A DNA stretch of 64,000 nt, from NCBI GenBank assembly GCA_002344205.1, contig DDSZ01000039.1, positions 239,192 to 303,191 of the forward strand, read 5' to 3'. The notes beneath the pieces were generated by a model. It worked only from the letters and a program-made list of their open reading frames with translations. It did no database searches and was not told where the DNA came from. The position numbers and the translations under genes were made by a program. The DNA comes from Opitutaceae bacterium UBA2377. GTDB lineage: Bacteria > Verrucomicrobiota > Verrucomicrobiia > Opitutales > Opitutaceae. Positions within the stretch are counted from its first letter, which is position 1. The number at the start of each line of letters is the position of its first letter. Positions 8,046 to 16,700 of this stretch are shown here, piece after piece.

Positions 8046-9973
8046 GTGCGACGCCCACCATCCGTCTGCTCGGCGAGGTGGAGAGCCCCCGTCCGCTGCG
8101 CGCCCACCACGGCTTGGTTGCCGTGCAAGGCTGGTGCTTCCTGGCCGGAGAAGCCGAGCCACCGGCGGTGCGCCTCACCACCGCCGCTAATCATCTGGAG
8201 CAAACCGCCCGGTTGAAACGACCCGATCTGACCGCTCTGCACGCCCACGAACCCGCGGCCGCGCACGGCGGCTTCGTCATCGAGGGCCGCCTACCCGCCG
8301 GGGTCCATCTTGCCCGCCTGGAAGCCCGGCTGCCCGACGGCAACTGGCTGGTTTTCAAAACGCTGTCCCTCGCGGTGGAGGCCGCGCCCTTCGCCGCCGG
8401 CATCGATGCACCCGCCGTCACCGGCACCGTGAGCCAGCGTCTCCATGTCGAAGGCTGGGCGCTGCATCCCGGCCAACCGCTCCAAGAACTCGCCCTCCGC
8501 TACGGTCATCAGGAGATTCCCTGCGCCCTCGGCCGCCCGCGGCCGGATCTCGCCCGGAGCCATCCCACCTCACCCCATGCGGCCAAGGCCGGTTTCAAGA
8601 GCCGCGTGATCCTCTCCGCCGGACGCGGGCCGGTGCGCCTGAAGGCCCGGTTGTCCGACGGCTCCATCGCCATCGCCCGCACCCTGCTGCACGTCAACAT
8701 CACCACCGATGAGAATCACGACGGCCGGATTGATTTCGCCGCGAAGCGCATCGGACTCGCCGCCGTGCGCCCGACCGAGGCTCCGCGCACCGGAGCCGCT
8801 TCCGGCCGGCCGCGCAACGTGCTGTTCATCCTGCCCGGGAGCTTCGCCGCCAACAGCGCCCTGCACGCCGCCGCGCTGGCCAACGAGCTCGCGCGCGCCG
8901 GCCACGCCTGCGCCATCGCGGTGCCGCACGACCTGTCCACGCTCGCCCACCACCATGCGCCGGCGTTTCGCGGACTGCTGCACGCCGAGGCCGCCGCAGG
9001 AATCCGCTTTGCCGATGGCCGCGGTCCCGATTTCATCCACGCGTGGACCACGCGCGAGAACGTCCGCCAGCTGACGGAAAACATCCGCTCGCGCGATGGC
9101 ACCCGGGTGGTGGTCCATCTGGAGGACAACGAACTGGAAGTCCTCGCCCATGCGCTCGGCCGTTCCGTCGCCGAACTCGGAGTCCTTGCCCCGGCAGAAC
9201 TTGACCGGCTGGTGCCGCCAGACCTCTCGCACCCGCTCCGCAGCCGGGATTTTCTCACCCGGGCCGACGGTATCACGCTCATCACGGATCGGCTGGCCGG
9301 GTTTGTCCCGGCCGGACGACCGCACCAGACCATCTGGCCGGCGGCGGATGCCCGCTATTTCCGCCCGCTGCCCCGACCCGATGAGTTCAGGGCTTTGCTC
9401 GACCGCCGGCCCGGGGAGACCGTGTTGTTCTACCACGGCAACGTGCACGCCGCCAACGCCGCCGAAGTGCGCGAGCTCTACCTCGCCGTGCTCCGGCTCA
9501 ACGAGGCGGGCCAGCCCGTGACCCTCATTCGCACCGGCCTTGACTCCGTGGATTTTCTCGGCGCGCTCGCCGCCGAGGTCGCGCCGCACGTGCTCGCGCT
9601 CGGCCAGGTTCTGCATCACCGCCATCTGCCGCCGCTGCTGGCCCTCGCCGACATCTTCGTGCAGCCGGGCACGGCCGACGCCTTCAACGACCATCGCTTC
9701 CCTTCCAAGCTGCCGGAGTTCTTCGCCCTCGGCCGTCCGGTGATCCTGCCCCGCACCAATCTCGGCCACATGGTCCGCCACGGCACCGATGCCTACGTCT
9801 TGGACCGCGCCGATGCCACCGGCATCGCCGCCGCCGTGACCGAACTGCGCCACAACCCGGCGCGGTGCGAACGCCTCGCACAGGGCGCCCGGACTTTCGC
9901 CGCGCAGCACTTCAGCTGGCGGCGCAGCGCCGCGGCCGTCGCGGAGTTCTACGGCAAACTGGCGGCCGGGTGA
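8042..9973 (+). CDS. GT4-like glycosyltransferase with two N-terminal GW/RPD modules
   Basis: 643 aa. Two N-terminal beta-rich modules (about 20-115 and 125-220) carry the recurring GW...RPD...GF pattern seen in the large GT4 proteins downstream: QGWCF, KRPDL, HGGF, then VEGWAL, PRPDL, KAGF. The GT-B domain starts near residue 258 (NVLFILPGS). The C-terminal donor region shows FPSKLPEFFALGRPVI, the usual GT4 donor-binding segment, followed by an N-[x]-G loop. It probably transfers an NDP-sugar to a lipid-linked glycan in the cytoplasm. It is translationally coupled to the coiled-coil gene upstream and ends the first operon block before a 183-base gap. The THNLNxEGAP motif of the downstream paralogues is absent, so it is a more distant relative. 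Confidence 0.82.
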   Translation: MSATPTIRLLGEVESPRPLRAHHGLVAVQGWCFLAGEAEPPAVRLTTAANHLEQTARLKRPDLTALHAHEPAAAHGGFVIEGRLPAGVHLARLEARLPDGNWLVFKTLSLAVEAAPFAAGIDAPAVTGTVSQRLHVEGWALHPGQPLQELALRYGHQEIPCALGRPRPDLARSHPTSPHAAKAGFKSRVILSAGRGPVRLKARLSDGSIAIARTLLHVNITTDENHDGRIDFAAKRIGLAAVRPTEAPRTGAASGRPRNVLFILPGSFAANSALHAAALANELARAGHACAIAVPHDLSTLAHHHAPAFRGLLHAEAAAGIRFADGRGPDFIHAWTTRENVRQLTENIRSRDGTRVVVHLEDNELEVLAHALGRSVAELGVLAPAELDRLVPPDLSHPLRSRDFLTRADGITLITDRLAGFVPAGRPHQTIWPAADARYFRPLPRPDEFRALLDRRPGETVLFYHGNVHAANAAEVRELYLAVLRLNEAGQPVTLIRTGLDSVDFLGALAAEVAPHVLALGQVLHHRHLPPLLALADIFVQPGTADAFNDHRFPSKLPEFFALGRPVILPRTNLGHMVRHGTDAYVLDRADATGIAAAVTELRHNPARCERLAQGARTFAAQHFSWRRSAAAVAEFYGKLAAG

Positions 9974-9989
9974 AATCACGGCCCCATCC

Positions 9990-10022
9990 GGCCGGTTTTA
10001 TGGCTTGTCAGCCCAGCCGGCC
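9990..10022 (+). other. Nested inverted repeat (possible RNA hairpin or weak terminator)
   Basis: GGCCGG at 9990-9995 pairs with CCGGCC at 10017-10022, and inside it GGCT (10002-10005) pairs with AGCC (10010-10013) around a 4-base loop. It lies 17 bases after the GT4-like stop in the longest gap of the window (9974-10156). No T-run follows, so a classical intrinsic terminator is not supported. A structured leader or a chance GC-rich pairing are alternatives. Confidence 0.3.
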
Positions 10023-10037
10023 CTTTGCCCCTATAAA
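10005..10037 (+). promoter_or_regulatory. Weak candidate promoter for the MT-GT2 fusion gene
   Basis: TTGTCA (10005-10010) resembles a -35 box, and TATAAA (10032-10037) is the only good -10-like sequence in this 183-base gap. The spacer is 21 bases, longer than the usual 16-18, so the pair is doubtful. A break in the operon here is plausible because all other gaps in the left block are shorter than 65 bases. Confidence 0.22.
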
Positions 10038-10156
10038 ACCGAACCGGAATCCATTGATGAACATTTTGTGCAAACACCCGCCTGTTTTTTCCTCGATCCT
10101 CCCGGCCGGCCACCCCTTGCAGCACCGATCGTTGGCGAAAACGCACTGACTTGATC

Positions 10157-11572
10157 ATGGAGGCCCCTTCCGAAATCACCCGCCAGCATTTGTTGAAAGT
10201 CGGCAGCTTTTTCGACACCGCGCCCGCCCCCAATGCCGCCGGCCGTCACTATCGCAGCCTGCTGGCCCGCTACTATAACCTGCTGATCCCCGCCGGGGCT
10301 TCCGTGTTGGAAATCGGCTGCGGCAACGGCGACTTGCTCGCCCGGCTGCAGGCCCATCGCAAGGTCGGCGTCGATCTCTCCGCCCGCCAGATCGAACTGG
10401 CGCGCGCCCGGATCCCGGAAGCCGAGCTGCACGTCCAGGCCGGTGAAACCCTCGAACTCAACGAGCGCTTCGACTGCATCATCATCTCGGACACCCTGAA
10501 CTTTGCCGCCGACGTCCAGAGAATTTTCGAGAAACTCCATGCCGTCTCCCATGCGGACACCCGGTTGTTCGTAAATTTCCACAATTCATTGTGGCGGCCC
10601 TTTCTCACCCTGGCCACTTGGCTGGGATTCAAAAGTCACCAGCCCACCAGCAGCTGGCTGGCCACCTCGGATGTGCTCAACCTGCTGCAGCTCGGCGGCT
10701 GGAGCCCGATCGCCCGGCAAAGCCGCGTGCTGGTCCCCGTCAGTCTGCTCGGGCTGGATTATCTGGCGAACCGCTGGCTGGCCCCGCTGCTGCAGTGGTT
10801 CTGCCTCACGGTCTTCATCGCCGCCCGGCCCGCGCGCGCAATTGGCGCCACCAAGCCCTCCGTTTCCGTCATCATCCCCGCCCGCAACGAGGCCGGCAAC
10901 ATTGCCGCCGCAATCCAGCGCACCCCCAAAATGGGCGCCGGCACCGAGCTCATTTTTGTCGAAGGCCACTCGCGCGACGATACCTGGGAGCAGATCCAAA
11001 AAGTCGCCCGCGAGCATCCCGGCATGAACATAAAGATCATGCAGCAGACCGGCCGCGGCAAAGGCGATGCCGTGCGCCTGGGCTTCGCCGCCGCCACCGG
11101 CGACATCCTCATGATCCTCGACGCCGATCTCACGATGCCACCCGAGGAGCTGCCCAAATTCTATGACGTTCTGGCCAACGGCCAGGCCGAGTTCGCCAAC
11201 GGCGTGCGGCTCGTCTATCCGATGGATGAAAAGGCGATGCAGTTCCTGAACCTCTGCGCGAACAAGACCTTCGGCCTCATCTTCACCTGGCTGCTCGGCC
11301 AGCCGGTCAAGGACACCCTTTGCGGCACCAAGGTGCTCCGCCGCGCCCACTACGAGAAGATCGCCGCCAACCGCGCCTACTTCGGCGACTTCGACCCCTT
11401 CGGCGACTTCGACCTGCTCTTCGGCGCCGCGAAACTGAACCTCAAGATCGCCGACGTGCCGATCCGCTACAAGGAGCGCACCTACGGCGAGACCAACATC
11501 CAGCGCTGGAAACACGGCTGGCTGCTGCTGCGCATGGTCCTGTTCGCCGCGCGCAAACTCAAGTTCACCTGA
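10157..11572 (+). CDS. Fusion of SAM methyltransferase and GT2 glycosyltransferase
   Basis: 471 aa. The N-terminal half is a class I methyltransferase: motif I VLEIGCGNGDLL lies near 47-58 and the domain ends in a hydrophobic stretch around 190-226. The C-terminal half, from about 234, is a GT2 (GT-A) domain of the dolichyl-phosphate-mannose-synthase type: SVSVIIPARNEAGN, then ILDADLTMPPEE with the DxD near 320, and KDTLCGTKVLRR. The two activities may act on the same lipid-linked intermediate, or the methyltransferase may modify the sugar or lipid the GT uses (inference). ATG 10157 is preferred over an in-frame TTG at 10151. A GT-only or MT-only gene is the common arrangement, so the fusion is noteworthy. 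Confidence 0.88.
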   Translation: MEAPSEITRQHLLKVGSFFDTAPAPNAAGRHYRSLLARYYNLLIPAGASVLEIGCGNGDLLARLQAHRKVGVDLSARQIELARARIPEAELHVQAGETLELNERFDCIIISDTLNFAADVQRIFEKLHAVSHADTRLFVNFHNSLWRPFLTLATWLGFKSHQPTSSWLATSDVLNLLQLGGWSPIARQSRVLVPVSLLGLDYLANRWLAPLLQWFCLTVFIAARPARAIGATKPSVSVIIPARNEAGNIAAAIQRTPKMGAGTELIFVEGHSRDDTWEQIQKVAREHPGMNIKIMQQTGRGKGDAVRLGFAAATGDILMILDADLTMPPEELPKFYDVLANGQAEFANGVRLVYPMDEKAMQFLNLCANKTFGLIFTWLLGQPVKDTLCGTKVLRRAHYEKIAANRAYFGDFDPFGDFDLLFGAAKLNLKIADVPIRYKERTYGETNIQRWKHGWLLLRMVLFAARKLKFT

Positions 11573-11582
11573 ACGCGTCCGC

Positions 11583-12488
11583 ATGAACCCCACGCGGCCG
11601 AAACGCCTGATTGTGACCGGTGGCCGCGGGCGACTGGCCGCCTTGGTCGCCGATCATTTTCGCGCCCCCGGGCACACGGTGCAGCGTCATTCCCGCCAGC
11701 CGGGCGCGGGTTTTCACCCGCTGGCCGCCCTGCATGAGGCGTCGGCGCTGGCCGGTGCCGACGCCTTGCTGCATCTGGCTTGGAGCACCCTGCCGGCCAC
11801 TTCGGAACAGCAGCCCGGGCGCGAGGAAATGGAAGACTTGCCCGCCCTGCGCACCCTGCTGGCGACCTTGGCCGCCCTGCCCGCCGGTCAGCGGCCCCAC
11901 TTCATCTTCTTCTCCTCCGCCGGCGCCGTCTACGGCAACGCCCCGGGCCGGCCCAATGCGGAAGACGACCCCTGCCGGCCGTGCGGACGTTATGGACAGG
12001 CCAAGCTCGCCGCCGAGCAGCTTGTCCTGCAGGCCGCCGCCCGGCACGGCCTCGGGTGCACCATCCTGCGCATCTCCAACCCCTATGGCTACCCGGTGCC
12101 CAGGACGCGGCCGCAGGGGTTGATTCCCCACGCGCTGCGCTGTGCGATGGAGAACCAACCGCTCACCCTTTGGGGCGACGGTTCGGCCCGGAAAGATTTC
12201 ATTTACCACACCGACTTTCTCTCGGGTCTTGAAGCCGTGCTGCAACACCGGCCGGCCGGCATCTACAATCTGGCCTTCGGCGCATCCCACCGGGTCCTTG
12301 ATGTCATCCGGTTGATCGAAGCGGCGACAGGGCGGACCATTCCATTGGGCTTCGCCCCCGCGCCCGCATGGGACGTGCAGGACAGCCGGCTGGATGCCTC
12401 CAGACTGCAGGCCGCCACCGGCTGGGCGCCCCGGGTCGAACTGAGCGAAGGCATCCGCCGCGCCGCCGCCGGCTACACCCTGCTTTGA
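11583..12488 (+). CDS. NAD-dependent nucleotide-sugar epimerase (extended SDR)
   Basis: 301 aa. TGGRGRLA at about 12-19 is the dinucleotide-binding turn, with Ala in place of the third Gly. FFSSAGAVYG precedes YGQAK (about 136-140), the catalytic YxxxK pair; ISNPYGYP and RKDFIYHTDF follow, as in UDP-glucose 4-epimerase-like proteins. It should interconvert a nucleotide sugar in the cytoplasm. It starts 10 bases after the MT-GT2 fusion and ends 2 bases before the first GT-C gene, so the three probably form one transcription unit. It is shorter than the SDRs at 616 and 3589 and belongs to a different branch; the exact substrate is unknown. Confidence 0.86.
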   Translation: MNPTRPKRLIVTGGRGRLAALVADHFRAPGHTVQRHSRQPGAGFHPLAALHEASALAGADALLHLAWSTLPATSEQQPGREEMEDLPALRTLLATLAALPAGQRPHFIFFSSAGAVYGNAPGRPNAEDDPCRPCGRYGQAKLAAEQLVLQAAARHGLGCTILRISNPYGYPVPRTRPQGLIPHALRCAMENQPLTLWGDGSARKDFIYHTDFLSGLEAVLQHRPAGIYNLAFGASHRVLDVIRLIEAATGRTIPLGFAPAPAWDVQDSRLDASRLQAATGWAPRVELSEGIRRAAAGYTLL

Positions 12489-12490
12489 AC

Positions 12491-14503
12491 ATGCCGCCGG
12501 CACCCCAGCCCACCCCGCCCCGCGCCCTCGCGTTTGCCTGCGGCGGCGTGCTGCTTTTCGCCCTTTGGGCCATGACCCGTTCCTGGGACGCGTCCATCCT
12601 TGATCGTTACGAATTTCGCCAGTTGCAGACCGCCCTCAGCGCCTGGTGGCTGGCCCATGAAGGCTGGCAGCTCGCCTACCTCACGCCGCTGTTCGGCCCG
12701 CCCTGGTCGGTGCCGATGGAATTCCCTTTCTACCAGATTCTCGTCGCCACCCTGCACCAGGCCACGGGCCTGCCGCTGGAGCAATCAGGCCGGTTCGTCA
12801 GCATTGCCATGCTGCTGGCCGGTTTGCCGGCATTGCACGATCTGCTGCGCCTCACGGAGCTCCCCGCTTCGCGCCGATGGATCGTCCTCGCCTGCGTGCT
12901 CAGTGCGCCGGTTTACCTCTTCTATGCGCGGACCTTCATGATCGAAACCACGGCCTTGTGCTTCGCCGTGTGGTTCCTCGCCCTGCTCCGCCGCGCCTTG
13001 GCCCAACCCGGCTGGCCATGGATCGCCCTGACGACAATCGCCGCCACGCTCGCGGGCCTGGCCAAGATCACCACTTTCCTTGTGTTCGGCCTGCCGGCGC
13101 TGGCCTTGGTCGCGGCCGCCTGGGTTAAACCCGCCGCCGCCCGGTCGCGGATCCTGCTCGCATCCCTTCTGCCGGCACTGGTGGCACTGGGCATATCCTG
13201 GTGGTGGATTCAGCACGGCGACGCCGTGAAGGATTCCAATCCCTTCACCGGCTTTCTGGCGGCCAGAGAACTGCGCGCCTGGAACTTCGGCGCGCTTGGG
13301 CTGCGTTTCGACTGGTCATTCTGGCTTCGCCTGCAGGAAACGGTCGTGAGCCACAATCTCTCGGAAGGCGCACTGGCCATCGCCCTGCTGTGCGCACCCT
13401 TTGCCTCCGCCCGCTGCCGCCGGACCGCCGGGGCGGCCGGTCTCGGCTTTGTCTCGGGACCGCTGGTCTTCGCCAATCTCTACCACATCCACGATTATTA
13501 TTACGCCGCCAATGCGCTGCTGCTGCTGGGCGCAGCCGGCCTGATGGTCGCCTCGGCCTGGGACAACCCGCGGCTGCCGCGGGGGGCCAACTGGCTGGCG
13601 TTGGGTATCTTCCTCGCCTGTCAGGCCAATGCCTTTTACCGCGGCTACTACTCCCATCACCGCAACCCTGCGCCTCCGCCGCCCGCTCTCGCCGCCACCA
13701 TCCGCGATACCGTGCCCGCCGACGGGGTCGTGCTGATTTACGGCGCCGACTGGAATCCGCTCCTGCCCTATTACGCCCAGCGGCGCGCCCTGATGGTGCC
13801 GGGCGAGCGCGAGCACGAGACCGCGGTGCTGGAAACCATCCTGGACCGGCTGCCTCCACGGCAAATCGCCGCCATGGTCGTGCATGGCGACCGGCTCCGC
13901 CCGCAATCCGGTTTCATTGCCGAGCGCGCCGCCCGTTTCGGGCTGTCTCCCACGGCTGCCGCCCGGGGTGAACGCGAGGATCTTTACCTGCCGGCCGGGA
14001 CCGCCGGCCCACTGCTCCCGGGCCCGGAGCCTTCCCCGTTCCCTGCCGATTTGAGCGACGAGCAAATGGAGGAAGCCGCGCGCGACTTGTTCACTCCCGC
14101 GCCCCACACCGTGCGCAGCCGCTACGGCATCAGCCTCGCGGCGCGCGAAGACCGGCCGATCATCAACGCCCATGCGCCGGCCGAATTCCATTTCCGCCCC
14201 GGGAGCGGCGCCCGCACGATGCACATCGTCGCCGGCCTCGCCGAGGCCGCCTACCGTCCGGAAAGCCCTGCGCGCACCGATGGCATCACCGTGGAAATTG
14301 TGGCCGTCACCGCCACGCACGCGGTCCAACTGCACGAACGGCAGCTCGATCCGGCCAACCGGCCCGCCGATCGCGGCCCGCAAACCTTCACGGTGCACAT
14401 CCCTCCCGGCTTCACGGGCGAACTCGTCCTCCGTATCGGCCCCGGCCCCGCCATGAACCCGACGAATGACTGGGCCTACGTCGCCGAGGTCAGGGTGCGT
14501 TGA
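12491..14503 (+). CDS. GT-C-like membrane glycosyltransferase with C-terminal DGxE/NPADRG module
   Basis: 670 aa. A first TM helix (about 12-30) is followed by YEFRQLQT with Glu41, placed like the catalytic acid in the first external loop of ArnT/PMT-type GT-C enzymes. About ten more hydrophobic segments follow, to about residue 380. The rest is soluble and probably external: a region around AREDRP, then a beta-sandwich-like module from about 556 with HAPAEF, RTDGITVE, RQLDPANRPADRG and DWAY. Such proteins use polyprenyl-phosphate-linked donors outside the membrane (family knowledge). Its 3' end overlaps the convergent GT-C gene by 14 bases. It is the only GT-C gene of this subfamily on the + strand in the left half. 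Confidence 0.8.
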   Translation: MPPAPQPTPPRALAFACGGVLLFALWAMTRSWDASILDRYEFRQLQTALSAWWLAHEGWQLAYLTPLFGPPWSVPMEFPFYQILVATLHQATGLPLEQSGRFVSIAMLLAGLPALHDLLRLTELPASRRWIVLACVLSAPVYLFYARTFMIETTALCFAVWFLALLRRALAQPGWPWIALTTIAATLAGLAKITTFLVFGLPALALVAAAWVKPAAARSRILLASLLPALVALGISWWWIQHGDAVKDSNPFTGFLAARELRAWNFGALGLRFDWSFWLRLQETVVSHNLSEGALAIALLCAPFASARCRRTAGAAGLGFVSGPLVFANLYHIHDYYYAANALLLLGAAGLMVASAWDNPRLPRGANWLALGIFLACQANAFYRGYYSHHRNPAPPPPALAATIRDTVPADGVVLIYGADWNPLLPYYAQRRALMVPGEREHETAVLETILDRLPPRQIAAMVVHGDRLRPQSGFIAERAARFGLSPTAAARGEREDLYLPAGTAGPLLPGPEPSPFPADLSDEQMEEAARDLFTPAPHTVRSRYGISLAAREDRPIINAHAPAEFHFRPGSGARTMHIVAGLAEAAYRPESPARTDGITVEIVAVTATHAVQLHERQLDPANRPADRGPQTFTVHIPPGFTGELVLRIGPGPAMNPTNDWAYVAEVRVR

Positions 14504-16598
14504 CCGGCGCGATCTGCAACGGCCCCAGTTGGATCCAGTCACGGGTGTCCCGGCCCGACGGACCGGGGCCGAAATAGAGCTCGACCTCGCCGGCCTGATT
14601 CAGGGTGAAAGTGAATTCCAAGGGCCGTAACGGACCACGGTCTTCACGGTTGCCATGCGGGTTGAAGTAACGGGCGGCCAGCGGATGCCGCCCCCCTTCG
14701 GCATCAAGCCGCGAAAGGGTGACTTCCACGCCATCGGTGATTTCACCTTCGGGCAGATCCGACCGGTAGGCATCGAGCGGCATCTGCAACGAGCTGCGCA
14801 AAGCGTGAGTCCCCGCCGGGAGAGCAAAGACCAAGCGAGTGACGGGATGAGCCCCATACAAGGCATGGCCGCTCGACCCGTCCAATCCCGGGCCAAAACT
14901 CGACCAAAAGCGAACAGGGCGCGGCTCCATCGCGCTAAAATACTTCTGTTGCCAACGGCGCAAAGCGCCCACCTCGATCCAGCGGGCGGACAGATTCTCA
15001 TGCGGAATTTCGACTCCCGGCGCCAGTTGCACCTCGTGAAAAGGATTCTCCAGAATCGCGTGCAGCAATTCTGTCCGCCGGGCTTCCGGCACGAAGATGC
15101 GCGCATCCCGCCACACATAGAGCGGTTCCCGGCCGAGCCCACGGGCCGCCGCGCGATCGATCAACCATTGCGCGCCGTCGGGCTCTCCCACGATGACCAG
15201 CGCGCCGATCTTTTCATCGTCCAGCATGGCCAAAGATCGCTCCACCCGCGCCGCATCAGGGGCAATATCGTTGCGGATCATCACGCCACGCCGCTGCGCA
15301 TAGTAGGGTGTCATCGAATTCCAATCCTGCCCCAGGACAACGATTACGTCCCGCGGATTGGTCAGGGCCCTGAGTGACGAGGTGAGACCGTCTCCGCCCG
15401 GACTGATCGCCCTCTGGCTTGGATAATAGTGTTCGATATAGCGCACGCCTTGGCCGACAATGACCGACAAGCACAGACCCCACGCCACCCAACGCGGCGC
15501 CGTCGTCTCGACCAGCGCGACCAGCGCCAGTCCCATCGCCAGCAGCAAGAGCACCGTATTGGCCACGTAGTAGTAGTCGTGATGCGCATAGAGAATGGGG
15601 AAAATCACCAGCACTGAGCCGAAGCAGGCCATGCAGGCACCAATCTCCCGCCAGCGCCGGCGGACCAGCAGCGCCACCACACCGCAAAACAGCATGGCCG
15701 GCAGCCAAGTCAGTTGCCCGGCCACAATCCCGGTCTTTACCCTCCACAACTCCGGGGAAAGCCGGCTCCCTTCCCAGCCAAAGTTAAAAGCGCGCAGATT
15801 CGCCGACGTGAAGGCCACCCCCAGCGGATTCTGCCCCTTGACGGCATCCGCGAATCCCAGCCACCAGAGCGTCGCGGCAAACGGCAGCGCCACCGCCGCC
15901 GCCATCCAGACCAGGTCCGCCCGCCACGCGCCCTTTCGCTCCTGCCACAGTCGCAGCGCCGCCCAGACTCCCGCCGGCAGAAGATAGAGCAGAAACGTCG
16001 TGACCTTCACGAGTCCCGCCCCCGTGCCCGCGAGGATGGCCACCGCCAGCCAAGCCTTGCTCCGCCCGGCCACCGCCCGCTCAAACGCCACCCAGAACCA
16101 CAGGCTGAACATCAGCGCCATCGTCTCGATGAGAAAAGCCCGGCTGTAAAAAACATAGAGCGGACAGGTCACCACCAGCGCCAGCACCAGCCACCGCCAC
16201 GCCACCGCCACCCGCCAGCGTTGCAGCAGCAGAAACACCGCCGGCAACGCCAGGTAGAAGCACGCGATGCTCACGGCCCGCCCGGCCTTGGTCAGGCCCC
16301 AGCCGGTGACGTTGCCCGTGACGACCACCGTCCACTGATAAAGCGGAAACTCCATCGGCACCGACCACGGCTTGCCCACCACCGGGGTCGGATATGCCAG
16401 CGAGAAATCATTGTCCGCCTTGATCCAGTAGGCCGAAAGCGCCGTCTGGGCCTGCCGAAATTCCCCGCCGGGCAGGTTTCGGCTCTGCCAACCCACGGTC
16501 ATCGCCCAGCCATGAAAACCCAGGGCGATAACAAAAACAACCAAGGCGAGCCGGCTTTCCCAACGCAGCGGCTCCCGGGCAGCGGGGGCGAATTCCAT
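14490..16598 (-). CDS. GT-C-like membrane glycosyltransferase with C-terminal DGxE/NxxDRG module
   Basis: 702 aa. The layout matches the gene at 12491: TM1 (about 18-35), then GEFRQAQTAL with the putative catalytic Glu46, KPWSVPMEFPLYQW, and around ten TM helices. A soluble C-terminal region follows, with GQDWNSMTPYYAQRR and the final module GAHP, ITDGVEVTL, NPHGNREDRG and RDWIQ. It probably transfers a lipid-linked sugar at the outer face of the membrane. ATG 16598 is preferred to an in-frame GTG at 16649 because it puts the acidic motif close to its position in paralogues (42-46). It is convergent with the gene at 12491 and divergent from the GT2-GT2-GT4 gene at 16701. Confidence 0.8.
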   Translation of the reverse strand: MEFAPAAREPLRWESRLALVVFVIALGFHGWAMTVGWQSRNLPGGEFRQAQTALSAYWIKADNDFSLAYPTPVVGKPWSVPMEFPLYQWTVVVTGNVTGWGLTKAGRAVSIACFYLALPAVFLLLQRWRVAVAWRWLVLALVVTCPLYVFYSRAFLIETMALMFSLWFWVAFERAVAGRSKAWLAVAILAGTGAGLVKVTTFLLYLLPAGVWAALRLWQERKGAWRADLVWMAAAVALPFAATLWWLGFADAVKGQNPLGVAFTSANLRAFNFGWEGSRLSPELWRVKTGIVAGQLTWLPAMLFCGVVALLVRRRWREIGACMACFGSVLVIFPILYAHHDYYYVANTVLLLLAMGLALVALVETTAPRWVAWGLCLSVIVGQGVRYIEHYYPSQRAISPGGDGLTSSLRALTNPRDVIVVLGQDWNSMTPYYAQRRGVMIRNDIAPDAARVERSLAMLDDEKIGALVIVGEPDGAQWLIDRAAARGLGREPLYVWRDARIFVPEARRTELLHAILENPFHEVQLAPGVEIPHENLSARWIEVGALRRWQQKYFSAMEPRPVRFWSSFGPGLDGSSGHALYGAHPVTRLVFALPAGTHALRSSLQMPLDAYRSDLPEGEITDGVEVTLSRLDAEGGRHPLAARYFNPHGNREDRGPLRPLEFTFTLNQAGEVELYFGPGPSGRDTRDWIQLGPLQIAPVNAP

Positions 16599-16700
16599 CC
16601 CCGCAGGCAATGCCTTCCTCCGGCCGTTGCCAAACTGATTTTGCTGCACGGGAACAGGCTTTACTCCCGCAACCGCTGCCGCGCTTAATTTCTAGCACGC

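Noticed and set aside
10057..10149. A 30-codon frame in the gap before the MT-GT2 fusion
   Set aside because: No ribosome binding site, motif or signal peptide; length is expected by chance.
16599..16700. Possible divergent promoters with TTAATT as a -10 box
   Set aside because: No -35 partner at proper spacing; the gap is short and GC-rich, so I could not support a specific site.
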